This document shows, piece by piece, positions 57,849 through 64,000 of a stretch of 64,000 bases of DNA (positions are counted from its first letter, which is position 1; every line of letters begins with the position of its first letter). This stretch comes from Treponema sp. GTDB lineage: Bacteria; Spirochaetota; Spirochaetia; Treponematales; Treponemataceae. Location: positions 1 to 64,000 of the forward strand of contig JAKSLX010000007.1 in NCBI GenBank assembly GCA_024400915.1. Direction: 5' to 3'. Below the pieces are notes generated by a model. It saw only the letters and a program-made list of their open reading frames with translations, had not been told where the DNA came from and did no database searches. Made by a program: the position numbers and the translations under genes.

Positions 57849-59203
57849 TTTCTTCTAAGCCTCAAATAAAGAAGTATACCAAGGAAGCCAAGAACAAGGT
57901 TTGGAGTCCACATCATCCAGAAACCATTGTAACCGCCTTTTACGCCAAACATCTGCCCGATAATTGTTGCTGCCCAATATAGGACAGAAAGGATAATTCC
58001 AAAAATAAGCCCCAGGGTCTGACCATCCTTCCGTCCAAAAATCAATGACAACGGAAAGGCAAGAATGGCAAAAAATATGGATCCAAAAGGAATGGAGAAT
58101 TTTTTATTGTATTCAAGCTTATAGGTGTTCTTTATTTTTGGAGAAACGGTATCGTCATTCCTAACGCTTTTAATTTTTTTCCTTAAGTCCCAGGAAGTCA
58201 TTTCGCGGGGAGAAACACCGCCCGAAGAAGAAATGATGGAATCTTCAAAAATGCTCAGGGAAAGATTTTCGGACGACAGCGTATCATAGGAACCCGACTG
58301 AATATTCTTCATCATCATTACAATAGGATTTTTCATGTCCAATTTCATAAGGACACCATCCTGAGAGGATTTTCTGATTTCAGAATTTTTTGCAACGATT
58401 ACCCTTGCATTACCGTCATTACCTGTATCAAAGAAAACCAGATCGCTTACCATGGTTCCGTTGACCTTGCCGATAACAAAAATGGAATCGTTCATTCTTT
58501 TTATGGACATGGATTCAAGTTCTATGGCCGGATTGGAGGTGATGATCTGCCTTCTCATTCTGTTATAATTGATGGTTCCAAGCGGAAGAAAATAGTCATT
58601 CATGATGAAGCTGAAAATGGAAATCAGCATACCCATAGCAAGAACCGACTTGAAAATAAGGCTGTATTTCTGTCCACTTGCTCTGAAAATCAGCAATTCA
58701 TTATCAGTAACAAGGCGCCCTAGACACATTAGGAATCCTACCAAGGTTGCAAAAGGTGCAGACTGAGCAATAATTGCAGGAAGACAATAGGTAATGAGCT
58801 TTATTACAGAACCCAACGGAACCCTTTTCTTCAAGATGGTTTCAGCAAGAAGAAGAATCTGATTTACAAAGAATACAACAAAGAAGAATGTAAAGCAGAC
58901 AACAAAATAAAGCAGAAGTTCTTTGGCAATGTATTTTACAAGGATGCCGGATCCCAAAGCATTCACCTTGAAATACTGACGGCTGAAAAAACGCATCAAT
59001 GGGCGGCTATTTATTTTTTTTCCGAGAGCATAGCCCGCCCTGAACAAAAATCTTCTTGCCTTTATTTTTTTCAGATTCCTTGTTTTTCTTGCATATAGAA
59101 TTTTCAAGAAAACATACTGCTTATATAGAAAAACACAGGTTGAATCTATTTTATTGAGGATACTTTCTATTTTTTTCCCTATAGAATGAAAAAAGTTTTG
59201 CAT
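57845..59203 (-). CDS. LptF/LptG-family permease with basic N-terminal extension
   Basis: 452 residues, about 85 longer than usual. The first 85 residues are basic and soluble (KKIESILNKIDSTCVFLYKQYVFLKILYARKTRNLKKIKARR), then a YjgP/YjgQ core: YIAKELLLYFVVCFTFFFVVFFVNQILLLAETILKK, VIKLITYCLPAIIAQSAPFATLVGFLMCLGRLVTDNELLIFRASG and a periplasmic beta domain. The start at 59203 has a poor binding site; ATG near codon 71 is an alternative that would remove most of the extension. Partner of the shorter permease. Confidence 0.88.
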   Translation of the reverse strand: MQNFFHSIGKKIESILNKIDSTCVFLYKQYVFLKILYARKTRNLKKIKARRFLFRAGYALGKKINSRPLMRFFSRQYFKVNALGSGILVKYIAKELLLYFVVCFTFFFVVFFVNQILLLAETILKKRVPLGSVIKLITYCLPAIIAQSAPFATLVGFLMCLGRLVTDNELLIFRASGQKYSLIFKSVLAMGMLISIFSFIMNDYFLPLGTINYNRMRRQIITSNPAIELESMSIKRMNDSIFVIGKVNGTMVSDLVFFDTGNDGNARVIVAKNSEIRKSSQDGVLMKLDMKNPIVMMMKNIQSGSYDTLSSENLSLSIFEDSIISSSGGVSPREMTSWDLRKKIKSVRNDDTVSPKIKNTYKLEYNKKFSIPFGSIFFAILAFPLSLIFGRKDGQTLGLIFGIILSVLYWAATIIGQMFGVKGGYNGFWMMWTPNLVLGFLGILLYLRLRRK

Positions 59204-59217
59204 TTTAAAAAGGACTT

Positions 59218-59658
59218 TTAAACGCCTGTACTTCCAAAACCGCCGGAACCACGTTCAGTTTCAGAAATTGAATCAGACTGAAGGAAGTTCCCGATGGTAA
59301 CCGGAGCAACAATAATCTGAGCAATTCTGTCACCACTGTTGATTTCAAAGTCTTCTTCTCCAAGATTGATGAGAATGACCTTGAGCTCTCCACGGTAATC
59401 GCTGTCAATTGTTCCCGGTGTATTCAAAACCGTTACGCCATTTTTTGCGGCAAGACCACTTCTTGGCCTTACCTGGATTTCATAACCTTGAGGAATTTCA
59501 AAAAAAAGGCCTGTAGGCAAAATTGCCCTCTTTCCAGGCTTAAGAATAACTTTTTCTTCAAGCAATGCGCACACATCAGCACCTGCAGCACCTGCAGTCT
59601 TATAGCAAGGAACAACAGCTCCCTTTGAAGCGATAATCTTTATATCTACTTTATTCAT
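59218..59658 (-). CDS. dut: dUTP diphosphatase
   Basis: Removes dUTP to keep uracil out of DNA. 146 residues from ATG 59658, where GGAGGAA lies 6 nt upstream; the frame upstream lies inside the protease gene. All five family motifs: AGAAGADVCA, RPRSGLAAKNG, GTIDSDYRGE, GDRIAQIIVAP and GSGGFGSTG. Overlaps the end of the M16 protease gene by 8 bp. Confidence 0.97.
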   Translation of the reverse strand: MNKVDIKIIASKGAVVPCYKTAGAAGADVCALLEEKVILKPGKRAILPTGLFFEIPQGYEIQVRPRSGLAAKNGVTVLNTPGTIDSDYRGELKVILINLGEEDFEINSGDRIAQIIVAPVTIGNFLQSDSISETERGSGGFGSTGV

Positions 59659-60937
59659 TTTTTCCTCCCATGATTTTCTTTCTGTCAAACATTGAAAGTT
59701 TTTGTCCGTAGACAACCGTTGTTCTTCTGGAAGAATCCACAAGACGGCGGACAAAAGAAATTATATCATCTTTAGTAATCATCCGTATAGACTCTATGAA
59801 TTCTTCAGTTGTCATTAATTCAAAACCAAGAGAATAGAAATTCCAGAGTCTGCGCATAAGGAAAACGGAATTTGCATCGTTCATGATTTCAAGGCCAATT
59901 ATGCGTTCCAGGGCAACATCTATTTCTTCCTGAGTAATCTCTTTTTCAATAAGACTGCAGGTTTCAGACACAAGGGCTTTGCTTGCACGAACCGCATTTT
60001 TTTTCTCGCATACAAGATAGGCAGCCCAAAGACCTGCATTTTCATAGGTTGTAAAAAAGCTTCCCACACTGTAACAAAGACCAAGTCGTTCCCTAAGCTC
60101 AAGGAAAAGCCTGCTGCTCATGCTGTCTCCAGTAATGGTATCAAAAATCAAGAGGGAAAGATAATCCCTGTATGAAAGAGTCCAGTCCAAAGGGAACAAA
60201 GCAAAAATCTGTTCCTGATTGAATTTTGCTTTTACAATATGACTACCATTACGCCAGTCAACTTTTTCAGGGAAATGACCATTTTTGTGAAATTCTACGG
60301 ATTTTTTTTTCTGCTGTAGTCTTTCAAGACGTTCAACAAGCAATTTTTCATCAATTTTACCGGCTGCAATTACAACAAGTTCTCCGTGGACAAAATAATT
60401 TTCATACCAGGAAACCATTTGCTTGCGAGTAATATTTTCCACATCATCAACGGAACCCGTTATAGTTCTTGAAATATCCTGATCAGGCCAGATAAGTCGG
60501 GCAATTTCATCCATTGAAGAATCATCAGGATCATCTTCAACAGCATAGATTTCATTTTCTACGACTCCCTTTTCCTTCTCAAATTCTTCTTCGGGGAAAG
60601 TACAATTTTCCGACAAATCGCAGATTGTATCAAGGGCAATCTGAAAATTCTCTTTTTTCTCTACAGGAATTGAACAGTATACGCTAACATTTTCACGTTC
60701 AGTAAAAGCGTTGGTGACGCCTCCCATCCTGTCAAAAATACGGGAAATGTCTTTGTTTGATTTTGTATTTGTTCCCTTAAAGAGCATATGCTCAGTAAAA
60801 TGGCTTATTCCGTATTCACCTTCTTTTTCATAACGGCTGCCGGTGGAAAAATAAAAACCGATGGTTGCAACCTTGGAAGCATTGTCCTCCTGAGTAATAA
60901 GGACAACATTGTTTTTCAGGACCTGTTTCTTAATCAT
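59651..60937 (-). CDS. M16-family zinc protease
   Basis: 428 residues of the processing-peptidase/PqqL-like type, cytoplasmic (no signal seen). Zinc motif HFTEH at residues 46-50 (GISHFTEHMLFKGTNTKSN), with the downstream Glu in VVENEIYAVEDDP. It is full length, with both halves of the clam-shell, and lacks the second-copy fusion seen in the M16-like protein at 42701. Heads the run of protease, dut, lptF/G and tgt. Confidence 0.95.
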   Translation of the reverse strand: MIKKQVLKNNVVLITQEDNASKVATIGFYFSTGSRYEKEGEYGISHFTEHMLFKGTNTKSNKDISRIFDRMGGVTNAFTERENVSVYCSIPVEKKENFQIALDTICDLSENCTFPEEEFEKEKGVVENEIYAVEDDPDDSSMDEIARLIWPDQDISRTITGSVDDVENITRKQMVSWYENYFVHGELVVIAAGKIDEKLLVERLERLQQKKKSVEFHKNGHFPEKVDWRNGSHIVKAKFNQEQIFALFPLDWTLSYRDYLSLLIFDTITGDSMSSRLFLELRERLGLCYSVGSFFTTYENAGLWAAYLVCEKKNAVRASKALVSETCSLIEKEITQEEIDVALERIIGLEIMNDANSVFLMRRLWNFYSLGFELMTTEEFIESIRMITKDDIISFVRRLVDSSRRTTVVYGQKLSMFDRKKIMGGKNE

Positions 60938-60978
60938 GATGGGGGGATTATAGCATATTTTAAGGGAATAAAAAAATG

Positions 60979-61004
60979 GGGGCTGTCTAATATTGGACAG
61001 CCCC
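60979..61004 (-). terminator. Terminator after the His/Gly-rich lipoprotein gene
   Basis: In the minus direction GGGGCTGTC pairs with GACAGCCCC around AATATT, followed by CATTTTTTT. Confidence 0.85.
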
Positions 61005-61032
61005 AGTAATACACTTCTAGAAAAGCATTACA

Positions 61033-62271
61033 TTACAAATCTGTAGCTGAGAAGAAAGCTACACGGTGTGTTGAATTACCGTGCTCACTTGAAGTAGATT
61101 CAAAAGAATTCACAAGATAATAGACCTTGTTATTGTATTCAAATTTATATACCTTTCCATTTGACTTTGTATATTGACTTTCAAATTCATATTTTCCAAT
61201 ACTATAAGTTTCGGTTGTAGAAAGCTTCATTATGGAACCATCGCCACCAGCCAGACTCTTGCCATCAGTAGTATTTACACAGATATTATAATGACGTCCT
61301 AGAGTACCATCCCATACAACATAAATCTCACTAATGTCTGCTGATGTATCAGAACCTACATAGCGAACACCTTGGCTACCATTAATAAAAATAGCTGCAG
61401 TTTCCGTAAAAGCAGCAGGCCAAATATATTCCGAAACGGATCCAGAAACAGAGACTGTCGCACTATTGGTAAGGGAAGCTCCTGTTGTTACTGTTACTGT
61501 TGCAGCACTTCCCCAGGTTCCAGAATATTCTTTGCTTGGTTCAAAATTTGCAGCAGGAGCATTATTTACCTTTAATTTTGTAGCATTTTTTCCGTCTGTA
61601 AGATAAACAGCATTATTATCGCAAATTACAACATAGGTCGTGTCATTTGCCGAATAGGTATAATAACGAGTTTCAAGAGACTTTGCACTTATATAGGAGA
61701 AGGACGATGGATTACCCTGACCTTGTCCCTGACCCTGACTACCATTCTGGATTTCACGGATGCTAATTTGACTTTCCAATGTGGCACCAGTAGTAAGTTC
61801 AAAAACCTTTCCATCTTCAGATGTATAGGTATAGGTCTTATTTGGTTCAAAAGTCGAAGCCATACTACTATTTACATTAAGGGCAACTGATTTTTCTGGA
61901 GCATAGGTAATCATTACACGCCCACCAATACTCATAATTGTAATTGTCCCACCGGTACTATTTAGATAGCAATATGCAGTCCCCATTCCACCCATAGGAG
62001 CTGATGCGGTTGCCGAAATTTCTGCATTATATATATAAGTAATTCCGTTACCTTCATTTCCGTGCTCACCACCATGTTCACCACCATGCCCATGTTCATC
62101 ACCTGCACCGCCTGTACCACCTGCACCTTGAGCTCCAGATTCACTTCCGGAACCGTTAGTATTATTACCGTCAGATGAACTGCTGCCATCGGAACAGGAA
62201 GTCAATGCCAACATTGACAAAATGCTACATAATGCAATTGATTTCAATAAAACTTTTGTTAGTTTTTTCAT
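61033..62271 (-). CDS. His/Gly-rich lipoprotein with internal repeats
   Basis: 412 residues. Lipoprotein signal with lipobox cysteine at residue 26 (LSMLALTSC), then a Ser/Gly/Asn-rich linker containing DEHGHGGEHGGEHGNEGNG, a likely metal-binding stretch. Two to three related beta domains follow: compare MASTFEPNKTYTYTSEDG and TTGATLE with PAANFEPSKEYSGTWGSA and TTGASLT. A second low-complexity GQGQGQG hinge is near residue 180. Start has CGGAGGA upstream. Function unknown; divergent from the sensor kinase. Confidence 0.8.
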   Translation of the reverse strand: MKKLTKVLLKSIALCSILSMLALTSCSDGSSSSDGNNTNGSGSESGAQGAGGTGGAGDEHGHGGEHGGEHGNEGNGITYIYNAEISATASAPMGGMGTAYCYLNSTGGTITIMSIGGRVMITYAPEKSVALNVNSSMASTFEPNKTYTYTSEDGKVFELTTGATLESQISIREIQNGSQGQGQGQGNPSSFSYISAKSLETRYYTYSANDTTYVVICDNNAVYLTDGKNATKLKVNNAPAANFEPSKEYSGTWGSAATVTVTTGASLTNSATVSVSGSVSEYIWPAAFTETAAIFINGSQGVRYVGSDTSADISEIYVVWDGTLGRHYNICVNTTDGKSLAGGDGSIMKLSTTETYSIGKYEFESQYTKSNGKVYKFEYNNKVYYLVNSFESTSSEHGNSTHRVAFFSATDL

Positions 62272-62353
62272 AATTCCTCCGAGTCTATCGTTTTATTGAA
62301 ATAAATGTTAAATCACGAAATTCAAGGTGTCGAGAGCAATATATCCCTATTAA

Positions 62354-62398
62354 AACGGGAATTTTTTCCCGTTCCATTCTTTTTCGATATGTTATAAT
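62354..62398 (+). promoter_or_regulatory. Inverted repeat and -10 box upstream of the sensor kinase
   Basis: AACGGGAA and TTCCCGTT are perfect complements around TTTT (62354-62373). TATAAT is at 62393-62398, 6 nt before the ATG. The repeat covers the place of the -35 box, which is otherwise weak, so it may bind an activator. Confidence 0.5.
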
Positions 62399-62404
62399 TC
62401 ACCT

Positions 62405-63439
62405 ATGAAAATAAATAATATGGTACTTAAAGTCATTAGGAAAATTCTTAGGATAGAATATATCCTTGTCTTTATAGCTACCCTATCCTTTGCCTTTACA
62501 CTCCTTTTTAAGAATCTTGAATTAAAGAATTTCAACAATTTTTTAAGCAGACTGAATGAAATTTACAATAAAAAAACAGTAGACCATATTGGTCTTGAAA
62601 AACTTAAAAAAGATTTTAAGCAATTTACCTATTACAATGAAACACTGGATACAAACCTGCAGAATTTTATAGAAACGGTAAAAAAACAGGAAAATCTTAC
62701 ACCACCATATCTTTCAGTTTTAAAAGAAATGTACAGGAATCAACAGCAACTAATATTCGGATACGAATGTTTGATATACATTTCTTTTTTCATTGAACTG
62801 GTGGCTATCCTTGTCTTTTTTCAGAAAAACTCGATTCAAAAAAATGAATTGATTATTACCAGGGCAATCCATGAAAATCAGATTAACTTCTCACGAGAAA
62901 TACATGATGGCGTAGCTCAAGATTTAGCGGCTTTAAAAATATGTCTTGACAACAACACCATAGAAAAAGCCCACTATTTTGCAGATCAGGCTTTCAACGA
63001 AATAAGATTTCTCATTGAAACAACACATCTAGACCTGACAAAAAATTTTCCCCAGATACTGAAAGAAACATTGTCAGCATTTGAAGTAAATTTTTCCATC
63101 AACACCGAATTCCTAAATGCATCAACAAACCTTGAACTATCGTCCAATTCAATAAAACTTGAGTTACTTAAAATATTGAATGAAGCCCTCAGCAATGTTG
63201 CAAGACACTCAAAAGCAACAAAAGTCACCCTGAAGATTACGGATTACTCCAGCGGAATAAGAATAATAATAAGTGACAACGGAATTGGAATTAACCAGAC
63301 AATGTCATCTGACAAACAAATAAAGCACTATGGAATAGAAAACATAAAGGCACGGGTTAAATCCATACATGGAACAGTCGATTTCATTAACGAAGGAGGA
63401 ACAAAAATTGCAATCACAATTAAAAATTCTGTTTCTTGA
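62405..63439 (+). CDS. NarL/DegS-type sensor histidine kinase
   Basis: 344 residues. Two membrane segments (about 18-36 and 118-140) frame a small periplasmic domain of roughly 80 residues. The dimerisation domain has the phospho-accepting His167 in SREIHDGVAQDLAALK (HisKA_3 class). The ATPase has NEALSNVARHSKATKVTL and DNGIGI, and ends SIHGTVDFINEGGTKIAITI. The response regulator gene overlaps by 32 bp. A short RNA leader or none, as the -10 is 6 nt from the ATG. Confidence 0.93.
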   Translation: MKINNMVLKVIRKILRIEYILVFIATLSFAFTLLFKNLELKNFNNFLSRLNEIYNKKTVDHIGLEKLKKDFKQFTYYNETLDTNLQNFIETVKKQENLTPPYLSVLKEMYRNQQQLIFGYECLIYISFFIELVAILVFFQKNSIQKNELIITRAIHENQINFSREIHDGVAQDLAALKICLDNNTIEKAHYFADQAFNEIRFLIETTHLDLTKNFPQILKETLSAFEVNFSINTEFLNASTNLELSSNSIKLELLKILNEALSNVARHSKATKVTLKITDYSSGIRIIISDNGIGINQTMSSDKQIKHYGIENIKARVKSIHGTVDFINEGGTKIAITIKNSVS

Positions 63440-64000
63440 TGACCATGCAGGACTACGAGACAGTCTTGGAACTTTTATAAGCACAAAAAACCCAAACATA
63501 AAATTTTTCTACGCGAGCAACAGTCAGGAAGCAAAAGAAATTCTTGAAGAAAATCAAGACATCTCGAATTCCATTATAGATATCAATCTTGATGGCTTCA
63601 ACGGACTGGAACAAATATCTGCGTTTCGTGCTATAAGACCTAACCTCAATGTAATCATTTACACAATGTTCAACGATTACCTTCACATTGAACAGGCATT
63701 TCAAAAAAAGATCCAAGGGTACATAACAAAAGACGCAAGTGTAGAGGAAATAGAAAAGGCAATACTGTTTGTATCCGAAGGGAATCTGTATTTTAACAAA
63801 AATGCAAAACAACTGCTGCATACCCTGTTAAAGACAGATAATGAAAGCCGTGACAATCAAGATAAAACATCGACTTTACTTTTTGAAAACTACAAGTCAC
63901 TGACAAAAAAAGAAAAAGAGGTTTTTGAACTTTTATCACAGCACAAGGATGTAATGGAAATTGCTTCCCTCTTGGGTAAATCAGGGAAAACCATATCCAA
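63408..64000 (+). CDS. LuxR/NarL-type response regulator, 3' end cut off
   Basis: Starts at TTG 63408 with GAAGGAGGA 6-8 nt upstream, inside the end of the kinase gene; no ATG fits. 197 residues are visible. The receiver has Asp11-Asp12 in LFLDDH, the phospho-acceptor Asp58 in IIDINLDG, Thr86 and Lys108. A LuxR-type helix-turn-helix begins at about residue 165 (SLTKKEKEVFELLSQHKDVMEIASLLGKSGKTIS) and runs off the window end. Targets unknown; autoregulation through the repeat at 62354 is possible. Confidence 0.93.
   Translation, partial: MQSQLKILFLDDHAGLRDSLGTFISTKNPNIKFFYASNSQEAKEILEENQDISNSIIDINLDGFNGLEQISAFRAIRPNLNVIIYTMFNDYLHIEQAFQKKIQGYITKDASVEEIEKAILFVSEGNLYFNKNAKQLLHTLLKTDNESRDNQDKTSTLLFENYKSLTKKEKEVFELLSQHKDVMEIASLLGKSGKTIS

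Noticed and set aside
59218..59754. Longer dut start inside the M16 gene
   Set aside because: The extra residues are a frame-shifted reading of the protease gene; GGAGGAA precedes ATG 59658.
1..64000. CRISPR arrays, prophage or insertion sequences
   Set aside because: No regularly spaced short repeats, no phage structural genes and no transposase were seen.

Overview
The window is a 64 kb piece of a host-associated treponeme (Spirochaetes), judged from gene content alone. The evidence is an EF-G of the spirochaete/mitochondrial-like type, DUF4954 and LolA-like proteins typical of Treponema, a Lol/MacB-like exporter, TA modules and a mix of biosynthetic and saccharolytic genes. Genes are densely packed on both strands. 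Most genes carry purine-rich ribosome binding sites, but a distinct subset has its -10 box only 6-9 nt before the ATG and looks leaderless.

Layout. 1-8.5 kb: fusA (5' end cut off), a small RecA-like ATPase, carB behind a leader terminator, and gpmI. 8.5-12.4 kb: an accessory island with three toxin-antitoxin modules (Phd/VapC, XRE/MazF, DinJ/YafQ), a lone XRE regulator and GC-rich repeats. Interleaved at 11.1-14.7 kb is a probable small-peptide (RiPP) cluster: a membrane peptide, a 47-residue Cys-containing precursor-like peptide, a 55-residue acidic protein, a radical SAM/SPASM enzyme with a PqqD-like N-terminus, and an amidohydrolase. 14.8-25 kb: lacZ, a TrpXY-type ABC transporter pair, an AraC regulator behind a promoter-terminator leader, a CapA-like lipoprotein, a DEAH helicase and a lipoprotein. 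25-30.4 kb: a treponemal membrane-anchored protein and the arginine genes argJ-argB-argD, with a tandem 166/164 bp repeat between argB and argD. 30.5-38.5 kb: a FocA/NirC-family channel, gltX, and a LolD/MacB-like export set (ATPase, two permeases, LolA-like protein, outer-membrane barrel candidate). 38.5-40.4 kb: leuA preceded by a leucine-rich leader peptide and terminator, which reads as classical ribosome-mediated attenuation. 40.4-53.6 kb: DUF4954, an M16-like pseudo-protease, the metY-aroF-tyrA-apt run, an RNB exoribonuclease, a sugar-ABC ATPase and a DUF554 membrane protein. 53.6-62.3 kb: tRNA-Leu(GAG), a HEAT-repeat protein, tgt, two LptF/LptG permeases, dut, an active-type M16 protease and a His/Gly-rich lipoprotein. 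62.4-64 kb: a NarL-type sensor kinase and its response regulator, cut by the window end.

The most interesting signals are the leucine attenuator with a visible candidate antiterminator pairing, the radical SAM peptide cluster split by a toxin-antitoxin module, and a repeat element that could fold as a pseudoknot and whose pairing is kept at two unrelated loci with different bases. Others are the recurring leaderless promoters, helically phased AATT/GAAA arrays directly upstream of three promoters, and an acidic motif shared by two different proteins of one export operon. None of these was tested computationally; all are read by eye.
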